A DNA stretch of 64,000 bases, taken from the NCBI GenBank assembly GCA_003439945.1, contig QVRM01001762.1, positions 1-64,000 on the forward strand. The letters run 5' to 3'. A model generated the notes under the pieces. That model searched no databases. It was not told the DNA's origin and was given only the letters and a program-made list of their open reading frames with translations. The DNA comes from Dermanyssus gallinae. Lineage: Eukaryota; Arthropoda; Arachnida; Mesostigmata; Dermanyssidae. Below, in pieces: positions 22,203 through 33,789 of this stretch (positions within the stretch are counted from its first letter, which is position 1; the number at the start of each line of letters is the position of its first letter). The position numbers and the translations under genes are program-made.

Positions 22203-23480
22203 CTTTGTATATGAACTTTTTGGAAAAGGTAATCGAAATGGAAAATATCGTAAGAACTTCGATACAACATTCAGTGCGTTTATTACCTCGTCAAACAATA
22301 GATAGGGTAACACGCTCACAAATATGCATGCGTTCGAAGAAGTCCACTGATACAGCATCTTTAAATTACACAAACAACTACAGGTATAAACACGTGGATA
22401 ACTAAACTTATTCGATCCGAGTATATATATATATATATATACATATAGATATATATAGGCGTCGGGTTGCCCGCAGGAATAATTCCGATTCTGCTACGTC
22501 GGGTGAACGTCTCTCATTCACACGAGCAACATGACGTGCTTATCAAGTAGCATGATGGCAGGCATGTAAGTCCATGGGCTTCTTACCTAATAACTAACAA
22601 GAAAAATGGGAAGTCCCCAGATTGACAAGGAAGCGTGACTCGGTTGGGAGCAAGAGAGCGACTATTTAACACTGTTGATACGCAATTGGCATACCCTATC
22701 CTTGTGTAGCCAGCAACATCTCTCTCTTCTAATAGAACGCCATAACTTAGTACTGACCATTGTCACTATCGTTGTCATATTAACTTATATACTCGTATTA
22801 AGGACACAACTAAGGACAACTTAAGGCTAGACGTGTATACATGTATATATCGCAGATAACATATGCACTGCAATTCAATGTTCTACGTCTATTTGAGTTG
22901 ATCTTGTCACAAAGCACAGTCGCGCGGAATAGAGTGTTTGCGCTCGGCTTAAGGAGAAATGGCGAGTTAGAGTAAGTTGGGCCTGCCGCACAACCTTAAG
23001 TTTTGTTGGCCCTGCGTCTGTTTTTTGGTCAAAGAATTTTATAGCTAGCTAACGCTACGCACAGGCAAGCTGGATCTCGGAACGGATGAGCCTCTGGAAT
23101 GTGAATTAGTCAAGCACACCCCTAGGGGCAAATGCGTAAAACTGTAGACAAATTATGGCCCGGATTGGCAAGGCGACAAGCTACACGTGCATTATCTGGG
23201 TCTCTCGGGAGAGACTGATGACGTCACGGGTACGGGCGCGTATTGCGCGGCGCTGGCCAGGGCTACACTATCGGCAGAGACGTCAATTTAAGGCCGATTT
23301 CCGGAGGCAGTCGTAGTCATATGATGAAATTGGTAAAATAATAAGCAGAGGGCCGTGAATAGAATACTGAGGTTGAAAAAGTTTAGAAGCGTCCGGGCAC
23401 GCCAGGTTCGAAATCCGCACTGCCGGGAAGTTCGGAGAAGGAACCTAAAGACGGGGCGATGGGCAGACGGGGCCAGATCC
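22203..23480. other. Unassigned sequence
   Basis: An (AT)n array lies at 22423-22456. Nothing else is recognised. Confidence 0.45.
22423..22456. repeat. (AT)n microsatellite
   Basis: AT units with a CATATAGA interruption. Confidence 0.93.
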
Positions 23481-23529
23481 TATGCGACAGGCGATTCCAG
23501 GGGAGAGGGATTAGGGGAACAGTCAAAAT

Positions 23530-24640
23530 TATAAACCTGGCAGACGAGGGATGATAGAGCTAGGCCCCTTCTGGAAGCCGAGCTAGGAATCTGACAGGGC
23601 GTTGACAGGGGCTAGCATCTCCTCGTCTAATCTGCTGACTAATATGTTCTCGAGCAGTTTTTCCATATTATCTAATAAATATATGGGGCGGCAGACCAAG
23701 AGCTCCTTTCGGCTCTCACCGTGTCGAGTAGATCTATAATAAGGCCCGGCCATCTATGTGTGCATTCGATACTTTCATAGCTAGCCTTTGTGTGCTATCG
23801 TCAAGTGAAGCTTGCAGCGCTTCCTTGTCTCCAGGATGTAATCCATGGGAGACCGGCTTTTCCTCCCATGGTGAGGTCAATGCGAACCTGCTGGGTACTC
23901 TTGTAACGTTGAAAGCTTCACCGGAATTCAAAACCGCAAAGTCCCTTTTCGCGACCCACTCTTACGGAGTTCGGCCTCTCTCCGTCGTTATATGACTAGC
24001 CCACAATATAATCGCTGCGTTCCCCTTCTTGATCCATATTTTGAGTTATTTGGGCCAGCACGTCGAAGCAGTCCCCGGACCCCTTTTGCTGTGTGTTAAA
24101 TGGAAAGTGGCAACTGCACACCGTCCTCTTACCCAGCTCAATTCGAAAAAAGCTTTTCCCGCTACTTGTTTGGCCATAGCCCTGGCGCGAGCCACGTTAG
24201 GCTCCGTCAATAAACATAGGTTATGCCTGTCTGTGCTTCTGCAAGCATATCGTGTGCCGTCCTGCAGTAGTTTAGACTAACCAGTATAACTCCGAGCATT
24301 AGAGGGTCTGCGGTACTTGGAACCCACCATTCCGTCGGCAGCGTCTAGAAACCTTTACAGTGTCGCTTTTCTTACAGAGATTTGCTGTAATTATGGTGCC
24401 TCTTCTGCACCATAATAGTCCGATAGGGAGGGCGCGACCAGGCTAGACGCTGAATCCTCTTTAGGCACTTAATGCGGTGATCCGTAGCGCAGACAACTAA
24501 GAGAAATTCAGAGTATCCTTGCAGTTACTCTGTACTCGCATAGGGAAGGGGAGAGAAGTTCTGGATTGACAGAAGGATCATTTTTTCTGTGGACGATTCG
24601 CTGAACGCCTGATTACGTCCGTCACTAATGACGAGGACAG
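23530..24640 (-). pseudogene. R1-like LINE remnant (endonuclease and RT fragments)
   Basis: On the minus strand, 24,640-24,520 translates to AAVLVISDGRNQAFSESSTE, then KMILLSIQNF. This resembles the first half of an R1-type APE endonuclease, where an Ala-rich strand and a V/I-SIQNF strand alternate. Farther on, 23,700-23,560 gives CRPIYLLDNMEKLLENILVS followed by a conserved SDS-stop-LGFQKG segment. This is the RPI-LLDN-KLLE to GFRKG stretch at the start of the R1/LOA-type RT domain, with a stop where Gln is usual. The sequence between is not readable as one frame. The element is old and broken, with no ORF1 or RT core detectable. Both boundaries are estimates. Confidence 0.55.
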
Positions 24641-26650
24641 CCGCAGCCTGTTATGACACACGGGGACCTCAATATCAATAATGGCGCCCAGCTTCCTCGC
24701 CTATCGGGCCGGATCTTGAGGCCAGCCCTCCGCTTTTACGAAAGCGTCGACGACAACACTCGTCTTGACTCGAACACCTACTTATACCCACTCTGCGCCC
24801 CCTCCCAGCGTTCCTAGATACGATCATGAGAAATCGCCCCGGGCTTGAGAGGTCCACCTTTCTCTCAACATCTTGTGACCCGTTTGGGCAGGCGCAAAAT
24901 CCACTTGCGGGAAGCAATGCGGCAAGGACACTGCTATATAGGTAGTTCTGTGTGAGCCGACCAGGTGGGTTTGAGCTTGTTAACGTGTGTGAGTGTGTGT
25001 GCAGGAGGGAGACGAAAGCGAAAAGGTGTCTGTCATCAGGCGACAGTTTGTCCGTTTCGTTGTGTCAATATTGAACGACGACTTCGCTAGCCGAGTGTCA
25101 TTCCTCACCACGTGTTGCCAGTGACGTCGATGACGGTAATAAAGACGACAATGACACGAGCGGCCAACACGCGAAGCTTATCTAATAGCTTAGCTCCGTA
25201 ATGGACACGTCGGCAGGTTCTTGTTGGTTCTAGGTGGGACGAACGTAGCGTCCGTCTAGTTGGGAAACACCGTACCACGTGTTTCCTTTGCTGATACTGT
25301 TGCTACACTCAGCGGCCCCGCCGAAGGGTTACAATGGCTTGGAAACTAGTCGGATCGCTTCAATACCTAGCAGTGTCGACATTACGCTCAATTCAATTTT
25401 CAGAACGAGTACAGCAACAACAACAACAACGACAACGACTATATCAACAACGGTAAAACAACACAAGAGACACCAGTTCTACAGGGCTCTTTGAAGTTAT
25501 CGGTTAACGCTCTTTGCAGTTATCGGAAAACAGACCGGTAAGTCGACGAAGGCGTAGAACCTCTTTAGTGCGACTACTTATAACGCCATGTAGCGAAATT
25601 CGATCGCAGGTGTACTCACTCTAACAACAACTTATTACTTCAACTTTTTAATTTTAAGAGCGTTGCGGTGTGCTGCTATTAGTTCTGTTTCACCACTACC
25701 CAGATTATAATTCTAAGTTTGAAACTTGCTAATCACCGAACTAAGGGCTTGTAAAAACCTTGTACACTTTGTACTTATCATCAGAGTCATTATAGCGAAT
25801 TTCTGCACACGCGAGCGAGCCTAGCATATAGCGTTAGTTGCTATAGCTACACAATTGGCAACATGTATTGTGATATACGTGGAGCTGTTGTCGGAAGCTC
25901 CAGCGCTTCTCACACACTATGTGTGATTAAGTATGTCTGCAGCGTATATTTATCTCAATATAAAGCAACACGAGATTTTAATTATTTTGCATGGGAATGG
26001 GGATTAAACGCTAGTTCTCGTTGAAGTGTTTTGACTGTCTCTGACATATCGCTCGGAGCATTGATGCGGCACAAAATGATTAAGCTGGCGAGCCAACACG
26101 TTGTATTTTACAACCACTCAAGAAAGTTTCTAATCATTCACATGGCATCAACAAATGACAAGGAGTAAAGAACGCAATAGGTTAGCCTAAGTCAGCAAAT
26201 GCATCTTTTAGTCTAGCGAAGTGTGATTAGTCAACCTTTCTTCTTAGCACCTTTACCGGTCAGTGACGTAAACTATGAGTTAAGTCATGCACGGATCATC
26301 TACCAGCCGCATTTTATGTCAAAGGCAAATTTATTAAATTGTTTGCAACAGTTTCTTCCCATTGTGTCGCTAGTCGGTGTACCGGTTAGCCAGTACCATG
26401 AACCATATTTCTGAAAATCAAATGACGTTGTTACTATTGTCGTTGTGTTGAATTCATATCTTGTGCCCTTCTGTTTGCGTGCTTTGGTTGGTTTTGTTGC
26501 TGTTATTTATATGTACGAGCACGTACATCTACACATATGCATATCCTAGTCTAGGTACGTTCAGCAAGTTTGATCTTCAAAGGTCTAGTGCGAAACTAGG
26601 CCGCCTTTAACGGTTCTAATCAGTCCGCCAAAACCAACGACTCCGGAAAA
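24641..26650. other. Unassigned sequence
   Basis: Moderately GC-rich up to about 25.3 kb, then AT-rich. A (CAA)n tract at 25,409-25,455 is the only clear repeat. Confidence 0.4.
25409..25455 (+). repeat. Imperfect (CAA)n microsatellite
   Basis: CAA and CGA units within a 47 bp tract. Confidence 0.8.
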
Positions 26651-26651
26651 A

Positions 26652-26669
26652 TTATTATCATTATTATTA
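26652..26669. repeat. (TTA)n tract, outer flank of RLE-LINE copy B
   Basis: ATTATTATCATTATTATTAG. On the minus strand this is the (TAA)n tail of copy B. Confidence 0.85.
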
Positions 26670-26918
26670 GGTAATACAATTGTGAAGTATGAACGTTTAA
26701 ATCATGTTTATCCTGCTCTGTTCGCTTTCTGTCAGTTCATGGCGCCTATAATGGTAGCCACGTTCCCTCTACACACGGCCAAAGACATCATCTGTCTCAA
26801 AAACATGGCTTCGCGTCGATGGCCCGTAACGTCTTTGATTCGTTTTCCGATGTCTTGCAGGAGTTTTGCTGTACCTGTGCTGATGGGGCCGAGTGTCTCT
26901 AATGTAATGGATGCAAAG
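26670..26918 (-). mobile_element. RLE-type LINE, 5'-truncated copy B
   Basis: On the minus strand this encodes only the last 60 or so residues of the same ORF as copy A: LETLGPISTGTAKLLQDIGK, then FLRQMMSLAVCRGNVATI. Its short 3' UTR also matches copy A (the TTCACAATTGTATTA block against CTCACAACTGTATTG). Protein-level divergence from copy A is substantial, so these are two family members rather than a recent duplication. It ends in a (TAA)n tract at 26,669-26,652 and begins directly at the (TAA)n array that terminates copy A. Confidence 0.78.
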
Positions 26919-26920
26919 TT

Positions 26921-26959
<39 letters not shown>

Positions 26960-26961
26960 TA
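26919..26961. repeat. (TTA)n array between RLE-LINE copies A and B
   Basis: About 14 TTA units with one AG interruption. On the minus strand it is the 3' tail of copy A and simultaneously the 5' boundary of copy B. Confidence 0.9.
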
Positions 26962-28883
26962 ATATGTCTTAGAGCAATACAGTTGTGAGGTGTGAATGTG
27001 TATCCTCATTATTTTATAGTTTCTTTCTTGCTGTCGTCAGCCCATCGCACCTTATATCGACGCGGCGTTTCCTCTGCAAACTGCCAATGAAAGCAGCTGC
27101 CTCAGAAAGTCGCCTTCGCGTGCATCTCCGGTGTTTGCTTGTATTTGATCACTTAAGTCTTTAATAAATGTCCTTGTTCTTCTGCTGACTGGGCCCATTG
27201 TCTTCATTGCAATCGGCATGAAAATGTATCTAGACTCTAACTCTGTGTATTTACGCCACTTTTCTTTCTCTGCGTGTTCGGCCACCCATCCCGCCTCGGT
27301 AGCGCTGTGGCACACATAAGACGGTGCGGCTGTGCGGGAGACTGTCGCATCCCAAACCAGGCATTTGCCTTTTTTTTGCGGCGGAATAGTGACGCCGTCG
27401 GGCCTTTTATCGTCATGAAGTCCTAGTCTGGGTTCCAGCATGCTATGTATTCCCGCCCTCCGGAGAGCTCTTTGAATCACTTCTGTGTGCCTGGGAGCCC
27501 GACCTTGGCTCTTGATGCAGCTCAACGGGTGGAGGCCATTCTTCTCTACTGGTTTTCTACGGGCCTTGCAAATGTGTGGTTTGCATATCGACCCGCCGAT
27601 TCTGAGAGCCGACACCATGCGGAATGAGACGTTGTCCAGCATGGTGCCGAGCTGTGGCGACGGGAGAGCCCTAAGGAATCCACCGCTGAAGGTGTCTCGT
27701 GCGGCCAAGAAGACTGCCTTCTCCGTAGAAGACTCAAGGCTTTCGGTGATCTCACGGGCTATAACTTTACATCTGTAGTTATCAAGCATTCTCTGCGTTA
27801 CACGTTATTCCCAAGGACCTGGATCCAACTTCAGCTTGACAAGCGACTTTGCCTCCTGCTTAGCTATGTGCAGCCGGTGGTGAGCACTCGGGTCGACTAG
27901 CGCCTCTGCCAGCGGGCTGAATTCTAGCACAGACGCTGCGTAACAAATGGGTGCTAATTCTACTGCTGATCGAACACCCAGTCCACCTTCTCCTATGGGG
28001 AGGTGTCCACCTTCTCCTTCCTCTTCGCCACGTATCGTCCGTGAAATCGATGTTATGGACTTCACTCAGTATGTCTCTCGTAGAGTCGTCATACGCTTGC
28101 AGGGCGTCGGGACATTGGCTTGCCGGTGAGGTGCGCAATGTGTAGTTGAATTTCGGGGAACCTAAACTATATTTCCAAAGACATAATGCAGCTTGTGAGT
28201 GCATGGCCAACAAACGAGGCCGTGTCTGCAGCAACGCCCGGCGTTTTTCTGTTAAGGTCTTGTGGACTAAGTGGAGCCCCAAGAACTTCTAACTCGGCCG
28301 GGTTAACCTGCTTACAGCCTGGTAGAACGGCAGCAATGGTTTTGCGTGCTTCGTCTCGTTCTTGGGTGTCCCCTCCCAACCGTTATACCTTTGCACTTGG
28401 AAAGATTGAGGATTGTCCCTTCTTCATTTGCAAACTCTATTACCTTAAGTATGTCAGCGGCCACCACTTCTGCCGGTCCTCCTAATGTACCATCATCCAG
28501 GTACCAGATGTTCAATGGGCTTCTCATTCGTGCCACTAGACTGGAGATTCCCAGACTGAACAAGGCGGGGTCTAGTGGGTCCCCTTGTTGCACTCCATTT
28601 GTTGATTTAAGTGGCTCTTTGTCACACCAGGATAGAAGTGACGGGTCCCTGTAGCATTGCCATACAAGTGGAAGGAGTTCCGGTACGTGTAGTCTTACTT
28701 CTTCTAATATTACGTCGCGTCGTATTGTGTTAAAAGCATTGCTGAAATCTAGCTTCACTAAAACCCGCAGAGGACCGTCTGTTTCGATGTATGCTCGTAC
28801 AGCGTGAACGGCTGCCTCCGCGCCTCCTTTTATAGAAACCCCTACTTGCCTTGGTCCTAAAGCTTTTGTTATGGATCCCTTTA
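26962..28883 (-). mobile_element. RLE-type LINE, copy A (RT to endonuclease)
   Basis: A minus-strand non-LTR retrotransposon fragment of about 1.9 kb. It runs from within the RT domain, through thumb and zinc finger, to a C-terminal PD-(D/E)XK restriction-like endonuclease, then a short 3' UTR and a (TAA)n tail. The 5' edge lies at another (TAA)n tract (28,884-28,908). LINEs with a restriction-like endonuclease usually insert at specific sites. Flanking by TAA repeats on both sides of copy A, and again of copy B, suggests that TAA microsatellites are the target. The clade (R4, R2, NeSL, Utopia or another) cannot be assigned by eye. Confidence 0.85.
27052..28880 (-). pseudogene. RLE-type LINE polyprotein, 5'-truncated and frameshifted
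   Basis: Reading from 28,880 downward: GPRQVGVSIKGGAEAAVHAV, then VKLDFSNAFNTIRRD (first catalytic Asp), VQQGDPLDPALFSL and NIWYLDDGTLGG (the YxDD box), then CKGITVG. The frame 28,282-27,860 covers the thumb (EKRRALLQTRPRLLAMHS). A shift near 28,020 leads to LPIGEGGLGVRSAVELAPIC and PGPWE-stop. The frame 27,789-27,052 (245 codons) continues with DTFSGGFLRALPSPQLGTML. A Cys/His cluster (CKPHIC with HPLSC) follows, then KRPDGVTIPP and CLVWDATV, the PD...D core of a restriction-like endonuclease. The C terminus is LSLAVCRGNAASI. Three frames are needed, so the copy is dead, although RT and endonuclease catalytic residues are all recognisable. Confidence 0.87.
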
Positions 28884-28908
28884 TTATTATTATTATTATT
28901 ATTATTGC
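28884..28908. repeat. (TTA)n tract at the 5' edge of RLE-LINE copy A
   Basis: About 8 TTA units. On the minus strand the order is host DNA, (TAA)n, element. Confidence 0.9.
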
Positions 28909-31140
28909 ATGCTCCTAGGGCCTTGCTCCAAAGCATCTTTGTTAATAACAGCGAAGCACGGCATGGACGACATTCGCGGTTTCATATCGTAGACAGGCAT
29001 GGCCCAAAGTAAAATAGTTAACGCCTTTAGCTACTAAAATGGAGGGATGGATATTAATAAGAGACAAAAATAGCCTTGCTGGTCCCGATATCCTAGATCC
29101 TAGGTCTTTACCTTAAATCTTCCTATTTTAAAAAACCAAGCCAATTTGATGAAAGCTGTTAGTCTCGCTGCCAGAATGGGTCAATGTGTCATAAGTGACA
29201 TGCACTAATTTACTTAAGTCAAAGCTATAATGTTATCGTGTATCCGTCCCACTCTATCTTACCAACAGCCACATTTCGGGAGCCTGTCAATGCTCTCTTC
29301 GTCTACGCATAGCTTCTCTATGTGATCCGTGCTCAGTTTCCTGATAGCGAACACACATCTTCATAACTTCATGCATAAAGGAGCGCTGTTCACGAGGCTC
29401 TGCAGAATACTCCCATGTCACCATATTACATATAGATTCCGTGATGGCCATTGTTTACGGCATTGAGGCAGGCTAGAGAAACCAAAGAGGAGCAGGAAAT
29501 CGATGCTGTTTCGTCGATGCACGGTCCAAACATGTTAGCGTTTATTATTTCGTTGGAGCTAACCATGACGATGATACTGATGGTGATTACTTTATTGCTG
29601 AACTACACTAAGGGTAACTAAACGGCACTGCTCAGGCTATCGGTAACTGTAATACGAAGCCACCGACAGCTTTAATGAACATTTAAAAAGACAACTTCAG
29701 CATCAGCTTAGCATCAGCCAGGTCAACCTAACCTTATCCTGCTTTGTTGCGTACTCCTGCTGCTACAACAAGTCGCTGTAATAAATCTCCGGTCCTTATC
29801 GACGAACCACCTGAATTGCATTCCTGGCGCCGGCCGCCACGCTGACTAACCCGGCCACCACTCAATAGTTATCGACTAGAAACATGTTGTCGTCCGAATT
29901 TGCTAAGTAATATCTCTCTCTCTCTCTCTCTCTCTCTCTAGGCCATTATTTTGCTTTCTTTGCCATTACTTATTCGGCCATGTTGGCGTTCGTCCAGTCT
30001 CTTTGCCGGTGGTCGTTTGTTACCTGTCCTGTTGTCTGCATCCTCCTGTGCCCGGCGATAAGATCCGCTGAGCAGGTTGTCGACGGCAGTGCTCGACGTC
30101 TTGCCATCCTGGCACAATGGCGGTGGTCGGACTTCTATTGTACGACTTGCTTGAACGGTCGCCGGAGTCTCCCACCTCTACGAACAACGCGCAGTATAGA
30201 AACAGCCTCTGAATGTCCCTGCCCACTGGCCAGGTTCTATTATTGTATATACATAAGAAACGCAAAGAACTTGCTACTCTCGCGGTCGTATCTGTACACC
30301 CCATTACTCTATAGATTAAATAAGTAATTCGTGTTGGTTGTGCTGACAGTAGACTCACTGCCTTGCAAGTGCACATGCTATAAAAGTTAACCCACCGTTC
30401 TTATGGCAGAGAGCCTTATGAAAAGTGGGTAGCTCTCACTTTGTAGGTGTTCTTTTTATGCTTGACGTCTTTTCGAATAGTTTGCTCGTCTTCTTTGCGA
30501 CTTTGCTACTCATATGCGAATTGATAATGGCTACCGAATGGCCCCTTTTACAAAACGCCTAATGTCAGCTGGACCGATCACCTTTAGATCGTTAATAACT
30601 TTGCTCGATTGGAAAGTCGACAGACAATCGTCAGCTTTTCTCACTACCACCACCTCCAAGCGTACTCAAGTGAGGACTAGTTATTTACATACACTTTACA
30701 ATGAATATATATATATATATTCTAAAGTGTTTTTTGTCAAAACCTCCTCCCGCCCGCTAAAATGCACTTGTGCCACCGTTTTTCCACTCTTTAAATTTTT
30801 TAAAGTTGTCATTCGGAATCGAGTTGCGGTAGTAGTCCTTTGCTGATTTAGCGGTAGCAATCATGGAAGATGATTCTCTTGTAGTCAACAGAATGTTAAT
30901 GTTGGATTTGCTCTGTCGAAATGTTTTTCATTCGACTCTCTTTTGGAAAGCACCAATGAGAGGATTGGACTCGGGTCTCGCATTCGTAATCATATACATA
31001 TGATAGGATATATTCGAAATTGTCCACATAACTTGGCCATTACTATTCCACCAACACGCCAAGCTTTCTTCAACATGCACCACCTCATTGGTCATTTACC
31101 GTTTGAGTTAAAATTCTCCCCGCCATTGCGGCCAATTTCG
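28909..31140. other. Unassigned sequence with a CT microsatellite
   Basis: A (CT)n tract at 29913-29939, ending TAG, resembles a 3' splice site, but the frame that follows (29,980-30,327, 115 codons) matches nothing known. A short (AT)n is at 30,704-30,721. Confidence 0.4.
29913..29939 (+). repeat. (CT)n microsatellite
   Basis: About 13 CT units followed by AG. Confidence 0.95.
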
Positions 31141-31162
31141 ATCCTTTTGCTTTCAACAGAAG

Positions 31163-31204
31163 TATATATAGTGGGCGCCGCTCACGTATCACCATTCATC
31201 AGTC
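31163..31204 (+). promoter_or_regulatory. Candidate TATA/Inr core promoter
   Basis: TATATATA at 31,163-31,170 is followed by TCAGTC at 31,199-31,204, which matches the arthropod initiator TCAGTY. The last TATA (31,167) lies 34 bases before the Inr adenine, slightly longer than the usual 30-31. The downstream sequence is GC-richer (CATCAGCGTTCGTCGAAC), but only very short ATG frames follow within 250 bp, and no gene was recognised. It could be chance in a genome full of AT tracts. Confidence 0.28.
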
Positions 31205-32840
31205 GCTCATCAGCGTTCGTCGAACTATTTCGTCGACGACCTTACCACCGCTACTCAGTTGCCTCGCTAAATTAAAATTGAATCGACTGCCGAATATCAC
31301 CATATCGTAACTCCGTTTCTCGTCCTCCCAGAACAAGCCCTACGGCACAAGCATCGCTAGCAATCCAGCCAACGAGAGAGCATTGCCAGTAGCATTGCTG
31401 ATGCCAGCATGTCTCGCCGCACAGCCACCGTTATGGATACATGGCAATGATTGATGGGCCATAGCCATCGGCGTCCACCAGTTTTTGCATCTGTACTAAT
31501 GGGACATAGAGGAGCTAGCGTTGCGATTAGCCGGAGGCCGACACAAGTCCTCGTAGTAATATCGTTGAGCGAGGTAGGACTTCGGTTAGGAGTTTAAAAG
31601 AACATGCAGTCAGAGCCTCGTGCTCCTAACGTTGTTAACGCTGTTCTCACACAGTCTTGTACAGTGTAATTATGCACCGAGTAAATTACACCGTCTCTGA
31701 AGCTGCCTCTCAAACAGGGGCGTTACGCACTTACGCTACGACTACATGTTCCTTGGCGTTACGCCTGTTACGGATGAGAGATCCACCTTTTTCTCCGTAT
31801 GGTCGCTTTGGAATTCCTCCTCTGGGAGTGGCGCTATGCAGCCCTTTATCTGCAACGTCAATGCCACTAGCGCGGGTGACTCGAGGTGACAAGGTCGAGT
31901 AGGTCCAATCCTTATTTTTATACCAGTAAGAGTGGCTGCGTTCTAGAGTCACGCTGGAGCTCTAGGTTGAACAACTGCTCTGCTATCGTTATAGCTACAT
32001 GTTATGGCTACGCGCACCCAATCGTCCCCTGTTCACTCTTGAAAGGCGAAAAGTAAGCACGGAGCAAGAAGTGTGCTTTGCGGACCAACACGTTTAGTGG
32101 TTCACATCCAGGCATTAGTTCAGCGAGCCATTTATTCAGGACATTAGGAATACACTCGAAGAATAATGGCACTTCCAGTAATTCCGAATCCTCGCGCACT
32201 TATTTGCCTTCCGTTTCCGTCGCCTCATGTTCGCAAACCCTACGAATATCAAGGCGTCCGCCAGGAAACCGCCGATATAATGACAAACAAAATTGTATAT
32301 GTATATATATATGCATTTGAATAATTTAATTGCATCACCTATCATATCATTTTATACTCACAATAATAACGCTATATCACAAATGACTGGACCATTCGAG
32401 AGGCAATACATTTGCTTTAAAACACAACCAAAATGCTGGAACGACACGCACGCATAACCATGTCTAGTAAAATGATTCTTGTCAATCAGCTAGTGATATT
32501 GCTCTGTGAAAGAGAGAAAGAGCTGCCCACATCATTGTTTAAGTCGAGTTGGCTATAGTCAATGTTCGTCACTGAGCAGCTCCTCCACTGAATATAAACC
32601 AATTTACCGTTTGCAGAGTCCACAATATTAGCTCACGGACAGGTTTCATCGTAGGGCAAGCTTGGACAGGGCTCGGGCTAAAACTAACCGGGTCGACGGC
32701 TCATTGTTTATGAATACGTCACCAATTCGCCGACTTACTGTTGTTGGCTTAGGCCAATAGCTTTATAGTGCTTACCAAAAAGTTGCTAGCGCGTGTAATG
32801 TAAGGCAATTGCTACATAACATGAATGTAACCCCCTACAA
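31205..32840. other. Unassigned sequence
   Basis: Nothing recognised. Short frames overlap on both strands. Confidence 0.4.
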
Positions 32841-32849
32841 GCCCGCTGT

Positions 32850-33400
32850 ACGTTCACAACTGGCCGCAACTCACCGACAAGCACGTCGCTGCTTGGTTTT
32901 GCGCAAGCTCACACAAATTGCATCCCATGGAAGAATGGGTTAAATTGTCCAATGGTCTGTCGCTGGGATTCTGATATCCCACGTGGTACGTCAGGTAGGG
33001 GCTGTTGGTGATAAGCTTTATCTACATGCATAACAATGCGGAGCCGGATGCAGCTACACTTGTTTGCGGAAGGAAGGGGAAGGGCAGCTCGCAGAAACTA
33101 AATTAGCTTAATAGAGTAGCCAACATACTCTCGAACCCTATCGGACATGTGTGGAATGAGTTGAATCGACGAGTCAGAGCCAAAACTCTAGCCATATCAA
33201 AACTTCCTGAGCATTCATGCTCATCGATGCTTCTACACGCGAGAAGTGGAATTGTATCCCACTGCAATTCGTTGATGAGTTTATTGGATCAGTGACAAGT
33301 CTATGGCGGCCATTTGTATGGTGCATGTATGTAGGTAAATTAATTCGACCATACACTCGTTTTGGAACGAGATCTGTTTTCATTGTGATTTTCAAATTTA
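32850..33400 (+). pseudogene. Tc1-like transposase remnant
   Basis: A decayed DD34E transposase. LGFAQAHTN near 32,896 corresponds to the conserved LxFAxxHxNWT block just before the first catalytic Asp. SNPIGHVWNELNRRVRA at 33,127-33,180 is the strongly conserved NPIEHVW block, with the catalytic Glu replaced by Gly. The frame from 33,217 (TREKWNCIPLQFVDEFIGS) corresponds to the C-terminal W-x-IP-x-Q helix. The intervening DNA has several stops and indels, and no terminal repeats could be found. This relic is much older than the Tc1-like element at 35.2 kb and appears to come from a different lineage. Confidence 0.72.
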
Positions 33401-33508
33401 CTCGCATCGTAAGTAATAAAAACAAATTCTAACATTCTAATCCTGTTTTGAAGTTGAATTAATGAGCGTAAGATGACGCTACTTTTGTGAGTACAAGTTT
33501 CTTTATAC

Positions 33509-33668
<160 letters not shown>

Positions 33669-33789
33669 CGTCAGTGGCACACGCACCATAGACGGCAAAA
33701 AAGCCCAAACAATTAAAATATTTTTCGAATAAACGTATCTTTTATCTTGCTTTACGTCAACCCCCTACATCAGACCCATCCCTTAAGGA

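Noticed and set aside
23395..23440. GGTTCGAAATCC resembling a tRNA B box
   Set aside because: No A box upstream and no stem pairing.
29913..29945. (CT)n-TAG as a 3' splice acceptor
   Set aside because: It has the right shape, but it is a plain microsatellite and the frame that follows has no support.
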